NCBI RefSeq assembly: GCF_000340215.1
Contig: NW_006921538.1
Location: 4,166,320-4,230,319 of the forward strand
Direction of reading: 5' to 3'
DNA: 64,000 bases
Source of the DNA: Pseudocercospora fijiensis CIRAD86
Taxonomy: Eukaryota; Ascomycota; Dothideomycetes; Mycosphaerellales; Mycosphaerellaceae
How positions within the stretch are numbered: the stretch's first letter is position 1; each line of letters opens with the position of its first letter. This document shows, piece by piece, positions 1 to 10,975 of this stretch. The notes under the pieces are model-generated. The model saw only the letters and a list, made by a program, of their open reading frames with translations, made no database searches and had not been told where the DNA came from. Both the position numbers and the translations under genes were made by a program.

Positions 1-1214
1 GGTACAAAAGGCCGCGCAAGCAGAGGTGCTGTCAGCTGAGTGGTAATAAAGGTCTTATGTACGCTCAACGTCGAGGCAGGATTTGTGCTGAGGAGGGTCA
101 GCGGGATGGTACAGCTGAGTGCATTGTGGGAGCACAACAGCGAGCACGAAGACGCCCTTCTGGGTGTCCACGTATGCCTGTCGACTTGGCATGCTGATAT
201 GACAGCATGGCTGGGAGCAGATGGGAGAGAACAATGCATGAAACAGCCGGTCGGCTTGCTCTGAAAGGCCGGAGGAAGGAAGCGATCCTGCAGCACACGT
301 GAGAGTCTACTGTACCGATTGCCAGAATGGAGATGATGTGGTCTGACGGGAGGCCTGAGGAAGGAAGTTGGTAGGAAGAAATTGTTGTGCTCGCCCAAGT
401 TTGGTACGCACTGCCCTGCCAGCCCATTCTTCCTTCTGTGCAGAAGATGGTTGCGGTCCGACAGGCTGACTCTCATATGTGAGGATTATTATGAAGAAGG
501 GGAAGACAATTTTGGAGGAGGCTCTGTGAAGGTTTCGAGATCGGATGTCGGGCGATCGGTGCGGGTACTGGGATCGATCTTGGTATAGCGTGGTCGATGG
601 GTGAATGGTTCTCATGAAGCACTTTACGCATATCAAACGGGATTGATCGATACCATCAATGATAATATGGTCCTCACCCAGACATTCACTCTCATCAAGC
701 AGGCCAAGATGGAACACAAGCAACGCAAACATCGACACTGCCAAGAAGTTCATCAACGGCTCTCCATCGGCAGCGCTCAAAATAGACCAGGGGTTGTGCT
801 GCTCGGGCCGGCCAAAGCTACAACTCCTCCTCTCTGTGCTGCAGACTTCAGCCTCTTCCTGCAAAACGTCTGCGCTTCCATCGATAGAACCCACAGTCGA
901 TCCTCCACACTTTTGTCCTGCAACGTCCAGTCGAATGCGTCTGCCGGCATGACGCGTATTCTCCGACGCAGGATGGCAGAAGTGTGCAACAGGCGTTCCG
1001 TGGCACTGGCACTGCGCCTGGTCACGAGCAAGACCACCAGATGTATATGAGAACAGCTTCAGCCCAGTGAGCCCCATACCCTCTCCATCCTCACCTCCAG
1101 CATCATCTCCTAGTCGCTTTTCATCCTTACGTCTCTTCGAGTCCAGCCGAAGCAGCAGTATAACATCAGTGCCCTTTACCTCTACCAGCAAAACACCTCC
1201 ACCCAATCTCCACC
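1..1214. other. Upstream region of the GPI-protein gene, no gene called
   Basis: Several ORFs cross this stretch on both strands, but none has both an ATG start and recognisable protein character. A 299-codon minus-strand ORF ends at 307 and runs back over the promoter and 5' leader of the next gene. The last ~150 bases before 1215 are pyrimidine-rich with a CACC context at the ATG, as expected of a fungal promoter and leader. Confidence 0.4.
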
Positions 1215-2567
1215 ATGAAGCAGACCATCGCAGCGACTGCTCTCCTCTCCGGCCTCGCCGCCGCTGTCCCTCAATGGGGCGGACACGGCGGTCCTAACAA
1301 TGGCGGAAGCTGGGGTGCGGGCGGCCCATTCGCCGGCTTCCCATCGTGCGTTTCGTCCTGCCGCGACAGCAACGCCGATTACAGCAACTACAAGAGCCTG
1401 TGCACGAACAACGACATGCTGAACACCCTCAACACCTGCGTCGACGACTCATCCTGCAGCGACTCCGAGAAGAGCGACGTCAAGGAGACGATTGCCCAGC
1501 TGTGCGCAAACTCGGGCGCGACCATCACCGCGGCACCGTTCGCCTCGTACTCGGTGACGAGTGGTAAGTGGAGCACACACACATCACCGCCCGGCGGCGC
1601 GTGGGCACCAGGAGCGTGGGGACAATGGGCGAGCTCTGCGGGCGTGAGCGGATGGCCGACGAACACGGCGGAATGGTCGAGCTGGGCGAGCGCCAATGGC
1701 CTCCCAACCGCAACCTCCGCATGGTCGTCTTGGGCATCTGCAAACGGCTGGGGACCTGGCCGAGTCGGTGGCGGTGCTGGCCATTGGCCTACGTCTGCCT
1801 GGTCGGACTTCTCCTCGTGGACCTCTGCTGCTGGTCTTACCGCCGCGCCACCCAACACCGCCGAGTGGGACTCCATCACTTCTGCCCATCCCCTTCCCTC
1901 CGACCTCTCCTCGGCTGCTGGCTGGTGGCGTGCTAATGGCTTCCCAGGCGGCTCTGCATGGCCGACTGCGTGGACCACAAACTCCGCCTGGGCTTCTGCT
2001 GTAAGCGCATGGAATGGTAATGGAAACGGTCGTCCAGGCTGGGGAGGCCCAGGTGCTGGCGGATTCGGTCCTTTCGGACAGCATGGTGGTCCAGGCGGCA
2101 ACGGCTGGGGCGCTGGACCATGGGCAAGCAGCGGTGCATGGACAAGTGGAGCGTGGACTAGCTGGTGGGGAACCAAGGCCTGCCCAGCAAGCACATGGTC
2201 TGGTGAGTAAACACAATCATCACACGTTTTTCCGCAGCCCCACTGACTTCTTCCAGGCTGGACCGATGCTTCCTGGTCGACTTCCGCCCCATGGACCACC
2301 TGGTCCGCATGCACTGCTCAAACCACCGCCACCACCACCGTCACCGTCACCACAACCGACTCCTCCGGCTCTTCCATCACCTCCATTAGCACCTCTTTCG
2401 GCATCCGTGTCGCCGAGGCCACCTCCGATTCCAATGACAATGACAACGACAACGGCAATGCTGCCTCTTCCACCAACAGCGATTCTGGCGCCATGCCAAC
2501 CAACCGTGCCGTTTTTGGCGCTGCTGCTGGTGTCTTTGGTGTCGTTGCCGGTGCCCTTGTGCTCTAA
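1215..2567 (+). CDS. Secreted GPI-anchored protein with six-cysteine CFEM-like head and Trp/Ser/Ala-rich stalk
   Basis: Two exons, 1215-2202 and 2257-2567, joined by a 54-nt intron (GTGAGT donor, TTCCAG acceptor) give 432 aa. Residues 1-18 form a signal peptide. A compact cysteine block follows (C45, C49, C63, C75, C81, C97) resembling a CFEM domain, but the usual central CxC pair is absent, so only six of eight cysteines are present. A long Trp-, Ser-, Ala- and Gly-rich low-complexity region follows, with SWxSxA-type repeats. Exon 2 supplies a Thr/Ser-rich stretch and a C-terminal hydrophobic tail (AAAGVFGVVAGALVL) typical of a GPI-addition signal. Without the intron the frame stops at 2210 and loses the anchor, which supports the splice. 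It is likely exposed at the cell wall or plasma membrane. CFEM proteins can bind haem or iron or act as effectors, but with the degenerate cysteine pattern no function can be assigned. Confidence 0.85.
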
Positions 2568-3090
2568 GTCAATCAGGATTTGATACCATGAAAAATTATC
2601 TGGGTCTCAACGCATTTGCTTGGCGCAACGGCACAGGAACACATCGTAATGTTGATGCGATACCCACCTTGAAAAGAGTCGGAATAGATTGGAGATGTGT
2701 TCTATAGTGAGCTCGACGAGGATGATTGAATGGAATTATGATATGACTTTTTTTTGAGCTAGAAAAGAATGAAATGCATAGTGTTGGACTCATGCTTAAG
2801 CTTTGCATCTTGGATTGCATTTCATCTCAGTTTTCTGTTCTGCCGCGTTTGTATCTTCGACAGCTCTTTGTCGTTCCTTGTGGGCTGGATACTGGTGGCC
2901 TCGCGGTATGCATGAAGGTACGAAGCAGATCTATCTTATTGGCTGAATCTATAGCAGGAAACGTGCGCGCAGGTGAACTCCACCACCAAAATCAGCGGCT
3001 GTGCTCAGCAGAGTGAGAACATGAACATCATCTTGTCTTCGCGCCACGCAGCTTCTCGTTTTCATCAACATCACTGACCACCTCTTCGAC
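2568..3090. other. Intergenic, terminator of the GPI gene and promoter of the HET gene
   Basis: No convincing ORF. The stretch holds the 3' end of the upstream gene and the leader of the HET gene, which has a pyrimidine-rich run just before the ATG at 3091. Confidence 0.4.
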
Positions 3091-4647
3091 ATGGCAGAGT
3101 CAAGCAGCTGGCACGATACCTTAGAAATCCGCCCTCGCCCCAACCAACAACCCCCAACCCGCGACACCGCCCTCCCCGAAGCTACCATCACCGCTACCGC
3201 TCCCCTGGCAGCCATCTACGCCTCGAACACTTTACAAAACACATCCGGAAGTAGCGATATCCGAATCCTCCTCCTCGCCCCCTCCCGAAACCCTCACGCA
3301 AACCTCTCCGGAGCCTTAACAGTCATCTCCCTGCCCAGCTCCGAACAATTCGCATACGAAGCCCTCTCATACACCTGGGATGCCCCCCTGCATTCCCACG
3401 GCCAATATCTCGGCGTCGGAACTCTCTGGATTGAAGAGATCCCGGTCTGCATTACGGGAAATCTTAGCGCTGCACTCAAACGGCTCCGGCAGAGGGATCG
3501 GGTTCGTGCCCTCTGGGTCGATGCGGTGTGTATGAATCTCGAAGACCATTTCGAGCGTGCGACGCAGGTGCATCGCGTGCCTGAGATTTTTGGGAGCGCT
3601 GTACGGGTGATTGCGTGGCTTGGGGGGGATTACGAGAGTGGTGGTGGTGGTGTTGGGGAGGCGTTTGTTTTGGCGAGGTCTGTGAGCCGCGAGATGATGG
3701 ATTGGGATGGTGATGGTGATGATGGAGAGGACGGGAGTGGGAGTCTGGAGGATGGTGATGTGCGACAGCTCTGGGAATGTGTTATGCAGAGACGGTTCTT
3801 TCAACGAAGATGGGTTTTGGGAGAGCTCGCTTGCGCTGACAAGATCTTGTTCGTTTGTGGCGCGGCTTCCATCTCGGATCAGGACTTGCTTGCGTATATC
3901 GACGGAGCGCATTGGTCGACGTTGACGGATTCCTTCCAGTCCTCGGATCTTGTCCGCTTTTTCGATCGCCTGAGAGGAATGAAATCGCAGTCTATTCTGG
4001 ATATCCTCTACACGTTCCAAAATTTCGGGTGCAGGGACGATAGAGATCGGATTGCGGCTTTTATGGGGGTTTTTAAGGGTTCGATGGGGAAGTTTAGGAT
4101 GAGCTACGATGTTGAGTGTGAGGAGCTTTATTTTTTGTTCGCGGGTTGTTTGATGGAGGATCGTAATTGCGTTCCGCAGCTTCTCCAGGCCGCTGCGTTT
4201 CAAGCGAAGGAAAGATTTGAGACGGGTGATTCGAGGCTACAGACTTGGGTCCCGGATTGGAGAATGAAAGTGCCCAAACCTGCGAAGAATTTTTGGTGGG
4301 GGAGAGGTGGAGAGAGATCTGGGAGTATGGACTTTCAGACATTGAATTCTGGGGTTTTGCGAGCGGAGTTGCCGTTTTATGGTTACATACACAAAGGCTT
4401 CTCGCAGACTGAAATGGCGTACGACGAGAATGCTATTCTCCCGATTGATGGGGATTGTATTTGTGGGCCTATGTGGAGCGATTTCGAAATTGGGGAGGAG
4501 GTGGAGGAGGAGGATGTTGAGGCTTGCTATCTTGTCCTTAGACCTGCTGACGGCGGTTGTTATACTATTGTTGGGTTTTGTGGGGTGTTTCTGGAGGGAT
4601 TTGTTTCAGTGGGCGAGAATGCGGTCAAGGAATTTTGGATCGCGTAG
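3091..4647 (+). CDS. Heterokaryon incompatibility (HET) domain protein
   Basis: Single-exon ORF of 518 aa from an ATG at 3091. The HET domain occupies roughly residues 88-240. It shows the family blocks: YEALSYTWD at 89-97, a V-x-ITGNLSAALKRLR stretch at 119-133, LWVDAVCMN at 141-149 (family form LW(I/V)DAICIN), then ER-x2-QV and a V-x-x-WLGG block around 173-179. The usual Q after CIN is replaced by L. The C-terminal half is unrecognised, as is normal in this family. HET proteins trigger or regulate cell death after fusion of unlike individuals, and fungal genomes carry dozens of copies. Base use shifts within the gene: the 5' third is C-rich at third positions and the rest is T/G-rich. It sits at the edge of a degraded repeat block, a common location for this family. 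Confidence 0.9.
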   Translation: MAESSSWHDTLEIRPRPNQQPPTRDTALPEATITATAPLAAIYASNTLQNTSGSSDIRILLLAPSRNPHANLSGALTVISLPSSEQFAYEALSYTWDAPLHSHGQYLGVGTLWIEEIPVCITGNLSAALKRLRQRDRVRALWVDAVCMNLEDHFERATQVHRVPEIFGSAVRVIAWLGGDYESGGGGVGEAFVLARSVSREMMDWDGDGDDGEDGSGSLEDGDVRQLWECVMQRRFFQRRWVLGELACADKILFVCGAASISDQDLLAYIDGAHWSTLTDSFQSSDLVRFFDRLRGMKSQSILDILYTFQNFGCRDDRDRIAAFMGVFKGSMGKFRMSYDVECEELYFLFAGCLMEDRNCVPQLLQAAAFQAKERFETGDSRLQTWVPDWRMKVPKPAKNFWWGRGGERSGSMDFQTLNSGVLRAELPFYGYIHKGFSQTEMAYDENAILPIDGDCICGPMWSDFEIGEEVEEEDVEACYLVLRPADGGCYTIVGFCGVFLEGFVSVGENAVKEFWIA

Positions 4648-5980
4648 GGGATCATTGGGATTGTATTGTGCTTGCGGATCTGGCGAAAGGCTCCATGTCT
4701 CGGCGTCGAGAAGGAGATTCGGCAAAAGTCATGAAATGAGAAGTCTTCTTGTAGATACCTTACCTGCAACTCTCGGCGGAGGAATGGAAAGGTTCAAGGC
4801 GTGGAGCGAAAAAGCTTTACCTTTGCTATTTCCGCTCAAGCACGGTCCGATGAACCTGGAAGACAGTCTCGAGCGTAGTCACAGCTGTGACATGCTGGTG
4901 GTCAGCGCCAGACCTTCCTGCCTGTAGCCCTAACTGGAATCAATGCTGCCTAGTTCGGAGAGGACTTCATTCTGGCGCTCCCGGGAACGGAGACAGGAGA
5001 TGTTATACGATACAGGAAGAAGTGGTCTCAGATGCCCTGAAATGACCGAGACACTATGGTATCAGTTCATGGCTAGAATTCGACCGTCGAGCAAGCAAAG
5101 AGCACTAGAGTCACTTCAGCCCGTTATATAGCAGCTCACCTTTGAGGACCAAATCAGGCCTCCTTCAATCAGGAGCCCGTATACTATCCTTCTCGAGTTG
5201 CATTTCAGCCTATTAGCAGTTATGCTCTACGATAAGCCTGATTCGCGTAGAGCAACTACGTCTTCACGAGGAGACCTGGTTCCCCTAATCACTTGACGTC
5301 TTCTTCATCTCGCAAAGCCAATTCTGTGCTGTTCCAAGTGTAGCTAAGCTGAGCCGCAAAGATGCCTTAGAAGAGCACGACCTAGTAAAAGGAATATATA
5401 TTTACGCTCTCCGAAATCCCTATAGAAGTTATTATATTATGCTTTCGGATCGTATCTAGATTTAGGCACAATCCTATCAGGAAGAGTTAAATTTAGAGGA
5501 AAAGCCACAAGCTAACATACTACATTAAGCTCTCTACTACTTCGATCTTGAGCCCCGATCTCGTGCTGCCCGGGCCGACTCGTGATAAAAGCACGCTATA
5601 GCACTGTCAATAGCGAGATCTAGCTAGTAATAAGACTACGGACTAACGTCGACTCTAGTGCTCTCCGCTTGCCTGTTTCACTGCGGGATTTCTCACTGCG
5701 AGACTCTTTTCGAAGTTTAGTCTAGTATCTACAAGCGGTTCAGGGGAGTCGGCAGACGGGTTGTTCTTAATTCTGGAAAATGAAGCCGGTTCGCAACTGC
5801 TAGGATTGACGTGAGTCTCCTGTAGCACTACCGGCTTCTAAGAGACAAGTGTCGTCGAAATTGTACGCGACTTGAAGAGCGTAGAGCCACGGCATGAAGA
5901 AGAAGAACGTTCTTGTCTCTACATCGAATTCACATCCTAGCGCCAGCGTACTCATTCTCATTCATGTTTTCCTTGGTCCA
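4648..5980. other. Degenerate, partly TA-rich non-coding stretch
   Basis: No supportable gene. Several short TA-rich patches (for example 5380-5470) suggest point-mutated repeat DNA. An ORF overlapping the 3' end of the HET gene in another frame (4379-4927) is treated as chance. Confidence 0.4.
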
Positions 5981-5981
5981 C

Positions 5982-7372
5982 TCATCTATGTCTGTGTGAT
6001 GCTGCTTTTTCTTTGATGCTGTATGCAATCTCGTCGCCAACGTTGACGTCGTCAATGACAGGGCGTCGCTGACCCGAATCGTCGCGGCCTGCGCCGTCTT
6101 CGCCTAAGTGGCTGGAATCGTCATTGTTAGCCTCTGGCGCCTCTTCTCCACCGTCCCGAGGAGCGTCGTTCTCTTGTAGGGGGTCGCCGTTTGGGTGGAC
6201 CTGTTGCATATTCTGCGTGACGTACTGGCCTGGGTTGTACACATCGTTGTAGCAGGTCGTGCTCATCGCGCGTGCCTCAACCTTAGTTCAGCCCTTAGCG
6301 GTGAGAACAAAAGCCTCACCAACCTCTACGAGCGTCATTCCGACGCTAGCCTCAAGGATCTGCTGCGTGAACTCAGTGTTCAACGTCGTCTTGATGCGTG
6401 GAAACGCGACAGGAATTGCGTCGGCGAGCTGGGCGGATGTCAACGGCTCTCTGGCGTAGAGTAGAGCGTAGATAGGACTGATTGAAATGAGAGTTGTGCA
6501 GCGTCAGCATATACAACCAAAGTAGCCCCCGATCAGTAGAGAGTGGACAGCTATACACTCGCTCTTCGTATATAGACTGCCCCTTCTCTGAATAATGCAA
6601 GAACAGAACTCAGTTAGTATACCAGCTGCACAGTGCCCGCTCTAGAGCTAGAGCTACGTTGGGCTGGACTTCAGATATCACAAGTTCTCTCGTGGGCTTG
6701 AAGGAGTTGCTTGTCGATCAGCTCGTTGCGCGTGCGCCAACCTCGAAGGCGCTGTTTCTCGAGCTTCTTCTCCTCACTAGAAGGGACTGGCTGTTACTTG
6801 AATTGTGACTCGATGGGAGTGGCGAGGAACTCAGAGGTAGCCAGCGTGGGCGATTGCACCAAATCGATCAATGTAGGCGGTTGCGGTGGCGCGCTATCCG
6901 CTTGCCGTGGATTCTGCACGTCTGTCGATGGCGCGCCTTTTGGCGTAGCAGGATTGCGACTTGTCGGCGCCGAACGTGATGGTATGGATGCTGACGCCGC
7001 CTTCAAAAGCCGTGAGTCTTTGTTGTCGCGTCGGTCGGTAGGATTGTTGGCAATCAAAGCGTCTACCTTTGCCTGTCAGTCGTCCTGTTCTTTCAACCAG
7101 CGCACCGCTCCCTTAGGGGCGTCAGGCCGTCGGCGGGTTGATGCGGAGGCGAACATAGGTTCCCAGATGATCCCCTGTTTTTCGCGACGGGACACCCATT
7201 TGTCGACCTTCGTATGTCGGTCCGGTTCGTCGACGTTCAACTGCAAACGAGGATCTATGCGGTGGTAGGCTTCGAGCAGGCGATTCGACTTCGTTGGGGG
7301 AAGCACACCGTCGAATACTTGACGCAGGTAGGGCTGATTGAGATGTGAGCTGCTCAATGTCAGACCCGGCAA
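5982..7372 (-). pseudogene. Degraded intron-containing gene of unknown function with in-frame stops
   Basis: Read on the minus strand, one frame runs from about 7372 to 6650. It is broken by stops at about 7076 (TGA) and 6794 (TAA), then by a TGA near 6665. After one or two possible short introns, coding character resumes near 6520 (ALLYAREPLTSAQLADAIP), continues to a TGA at 6290-6288, and runs on in the same frame to 5982. Each stop is one C-to-T step from Arg or Gln, as repeat-induced point mutation would produce. The conceptual protein has a basic, Pro/Ser-rich middle and an acidic C-terminus (EEAPEANNDD). I do not recognise the family. A winged-helix resemblance in the LTSAQLADAIP segment is too weak to name. 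It lies beside the TA-rich tandem repeat, so a dead mobile-element or duplicated gene is plausible. Confidence 0.5.
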
Positions 7373-8680
7373 CGAAGACGGTTTTCATATCGTGCTGCTT
7401 TGGGTGTATATCTGGGCGCCGCACGTCAACTTCTCCTTCGTTGAACAATATCAACAGCCTTCGGCTGGGAAATCGGTCACATGCTGCGGGTTCCACAGAA
7501 GAAGGCAGGTTATCAACGACTCCACATCCCACAGTTCTGTGGGAAGTGAGAAGCTTCACAGGATCGTATGGCTAGAAAGAGCCATCACAGGAAGGATTGA
7601 TTGATATCTGAGATGCTTTGTATCGGATTTAGTAATGGAGATGGCCTCGAAAATGTAGTGTCTTCAGTGTAGATCTAACGGTCTCATGCGGGCGTTCTTC
7701 CTTCCAGGCATGGCTATAGCAGGCTTCGCTTGCTCTTAAAGTCGCCTTGTATTAGTCCCAGGGAGGAGGGAAGCTTGTCTCTGCCTCCAGATCTGGGGAT
7801 TTTGGTTAAAGCTAGGTAGTCTTGCTAGGCCACTTTCGCAGTTAGAATACCTACCACATATGCCACAAATGACACAAAGTGCATAGTCTAGACCTGCATC
7901 ATCGAAACAGAGATAGAAATAGTAATCTGAGTGGAAAGTTATCTTGCTCCCTACCCGTCTCTTTGCAAACTTATTCCTGCTATCGCTCGGATAATATACG
8001 GGCTGCTGACAGGCAGTTTTGCACAAGAATTGGACCTGTTAGAAAGCTGAACACCATCCAATTTTGGTGAGAAAAATGCTACTTCACTACGGCGTTCTCC
8101 CGTTAAGAGGTTGTATAGCTTGTGCCGGAGAGGAATGAAGGTGCTTTGTCTCAGCTTCGGTGGATAATACTGATTGAATCCTAATAGCAGTGAGAATGCC
8201 GCCGTTGTATCGAGCCAACACAGTGCCTGACATTATAAGCACTTCATGGAACTGTTTACGCACGAGATGTCTCTCTTGATGGATACGGCCTCAATATGGC
8301 CTGGATGATATATGAGTTGCTTGGACCCAATTTTGCAGTAGAGGTAGATTTATTTGTCGGTCAAAATCCCCAAGTTCCGGTGAGGCACAAGCTGGATCAC
8401 TAGACCACGCTCGCAGCGGCGACAATAATAGCCTCTGTGTGATGAGATCCAGGGCGCACTGTCCTATTAACGGTGGTCGGGAGAGCAATGAAGGGAATAG
8501 TAGCAGTAGAGAGTTGGACGATTACCTATAGCGCTCCTCTAAACCCTCCCTTTGCAGGAACATTGCTACAAGTTAGCACAGATGGCATTAATATAGCTCA
8601 GTGCGTTTATTTAGGAGAAGAGAACCCATTTCAAACCTAATACTTGTGAGAAATGCGCTAACTTACCGGATTACACTCCG
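7373..8680. other. Degenerate non-coding stretch between pseudogene and tandem repeat
   Basis: No gene is supportable. Short ORFs (for example 7736-8026 minus) have no recognisable character. TA content rises toward 8500. The 5' end of the pseudogene to the left may extend to about 7560. Confidence 0.35.
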
Positions 8681-8689
8681 ACTAATCAC

Positions 8690-10575
8690 CGATATAGCAT
8701 GTGCTAAATAAGATCTAGAGAGTAGTGTGCTAGTATTGGAAATGAGATATTTATAAAGAAGTAACCGCGATAGTAAATTTAGTAGAGACATAACGCTCTT
8801 TTCCTAACTCCTCTATCTAAAATCGCCTATATAGCATACCGTAACTGAAATATAAGCAGCACGGCGATAGTATTAGAGAAGAAGCAAGCTAGATGTTCTC
8901 TAAAATTAGTAAAACCTGTACTATCTTACTAGCTCGCGCTTACGCCGAAGACTACTATAGATTTATACGGAATAAACCTAGGCAGTATAGACTTACCGTT
9001 AGCAAAGCAAAAGCCCCTATAGAATATTAACGAAGTAATACCTAGACAGTTACCTATATAGCTCTCCCTAGCTCGCTCTTCTCGAATACTCGCTATAGTA
9101 TATCCTAGCTAGTATATAGGCAGCCTACTACTAATATTAGAAAGGAAGCAAGTCTATTCTAGACCTCGAGTTAGGGTTCGTAGGGTATTCTATATTGTCT
9201 TACCTACTATAGCTTATCTATAAATCCTAATATAGTTAGGCTAGGTTGCTACCTAAACGGTATAGTATTACTATTAAGGAAGGAGGGAGCTCGGAAGAGA
9301 AGCGATATAATAACGATTTAAGTAAAGACCTATATCGTTCCCTTTAGCTCGGTCTCCTTAAATACTTGCTATAGTATCCTATAGATAATACGTAAACTGC
9401 TAAGTATAGGTTATCGCAAAGAAGCAATCTACTTTCGAATACTAAAAGGAGAAGTTAAAAGGTATTTACTACTATATTACTACTAGCAGCTTATCTATAT
9501 ACGTAGAATTATCTAGGTCGGGCTGCTTTCCGAGGTTTATAGTCGTAGCATAGTAAAGAAAAGAAAACATCGGAGAATCGATACGTACTATATTTAGGTA
9601 GAGATATATGTTACTCTTAGAGAAGGTCGCTTTATTAGGCACTAGTTGTTATATAGACCGCTTAGTATAGGTTTTCGGAACGAAGCTAGCTAAGACTTCG
9701 ACCTAGAATAGGACTACTTAGTGCAGTTGTCGCTATTACTCTTTAAGTTTCTCTCGGTATAGGATTGTCTTAGCATTCCTTAGCTAGTATATAGCTAGCT
9801 TAGTCTACTATCTCGAGAGGAAACAAGCGGTTTTTAATCCTAAAATAGCACTATAGGGTATAGTTGTCGCTATTACTCTTTAACTCTCTCTCGTTAAAGG
9901 ATTGTTTTAGCATAACTCAGCTAGTATATAGCGAGCTAAGCCTACAATCTTAAGGGGAAAGAAGCAAAATATCGACCTCAAATCGGACTACGCGGTGTGG
10001 TTGTCTTCATTGCTCTTTAAGTGTCTCTCGGCACAGGATTATTGTAGCATGGCTCAGCTGGTATATAGCTAGCTTGGTCCTCGCTTTCGAGACGAAGCAA
10101 GCTGTATTTCGACCTCGAATCGGACTACGTGGTGTAAACGTCGCTATTACGCTTCAACTGTCTCTTGGATTAGCTTTGTTGTAGCATGATTCAGCTGGTA
10201 TATGGCCAGCTTAGTCCACGTTCTTGGAAGGAAGTAAGAGAAACTTTGACACTAAAACTGCATCAAGAAGTGTAGTTGCCGCCATTACGCTTGGACTGTC
10301 TCTCAACACAGTATTGTTATACTATACCTCAGCTGGGACGTAAGCAGCTGACTCCACGTCCTCGGAGGGAAAACAAGCTGATTTTGCCCCCCGGAACTGC
10401 TTCATAGGGTGTAGTTATCGCCATTACGCTTTAATGGCTCTCAGCTTAGTATTGATGTAGCATGCTCCAGCTGGGATATAGATGGCTTAGTCCACGTTGT
10501 TGGAACGAAACAAGCTGATTTTGGACCCCAAAACAGCTTCACGGGGTGTATTTATCGCCACATCACTGGCCAAAC
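8690..10575. repeat. Tandem repeat of ~137-138 bp with graded RIP-like decay
   Basis: A core AGCTGG (or AGCTAG)...TATAG recurs at 9782, 9919, 10056, 10193, 10331 and 10469, a spacing of 137-138 bp. Each unit also repeats GAAACAAGC, a CGCCATTACGC-like block, TCTCTC and TTGTAGCATG in the same order. Poorer copies can be followed leftward to about 8700 (for example near 9108 and 9361). The right-hand copies are GC-richer and closest to each other. Leftward copies gain TA, CTAG and TATA steps and become hard to align, the pattern expected of repeat-induced point mutation acting on an array. No ORF is encoded. It could be a fungal satellite, or an internal minisatellite of a dead transposon. Confidence 0.8.
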
Positions 10576-10975
10576 CTCGTCTATGCGTTAAGTCCAGTTG
10601 CGCTTAATTGCTACATAATGGGCGTAGAGACCAACTCAGCTGCAGAGCTGTCAGCTGAAACATCATTGTGAGGAAGGCAAGAGGGAAGTGTGCGGAGGAT
10701 GACAACATCGAAGACTGGGAAGGAGAGAGGGCTAATAGAGGACTGAAGAACATTGTGGAGGATCATTGATGGCGTCTGCGGCAAATCATCCCAGCCGCTT
10801 GGTGGCATTCTCATTCAAAACTCGGGAAAACAGGATACAAATCGTGCCTTTCGGCGAATGCACTTCTCCTTATCTCCTCTAAACCTCCTCTCCTTTCCCG
10901 CCCAGCATACGACAGTCTCCTCTGTGAGCTTTCGCACCATCCTTATCTCTCCTCCTCACCCTGCCCGCTCTCCGT

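Noticed and set aside
307..1206. 299-codon minus-strand ORF upstream of the GPI gene
   Set aside because: It overlaps the promoter and leader of a well-supported gene, has no domain and shows no clean start or codon bias.
3367..4203. 278-codon ORF antisense to the HET gene
   Set aside because: It is the reverse complement of clear HET-domain coding sequence; a shadow ORF.
4379..4927. Plus ORF overlapping the end of the HET gene
   Set aside because: The first half is out of frame inside the HET gene and the rest shows no protein character.
8690..10575. CRISPR-like array
   Set aside because: The units are 137 bp, diverged and contiguous, without short identical repeats and unique spacers; the genome is eukaryotic.
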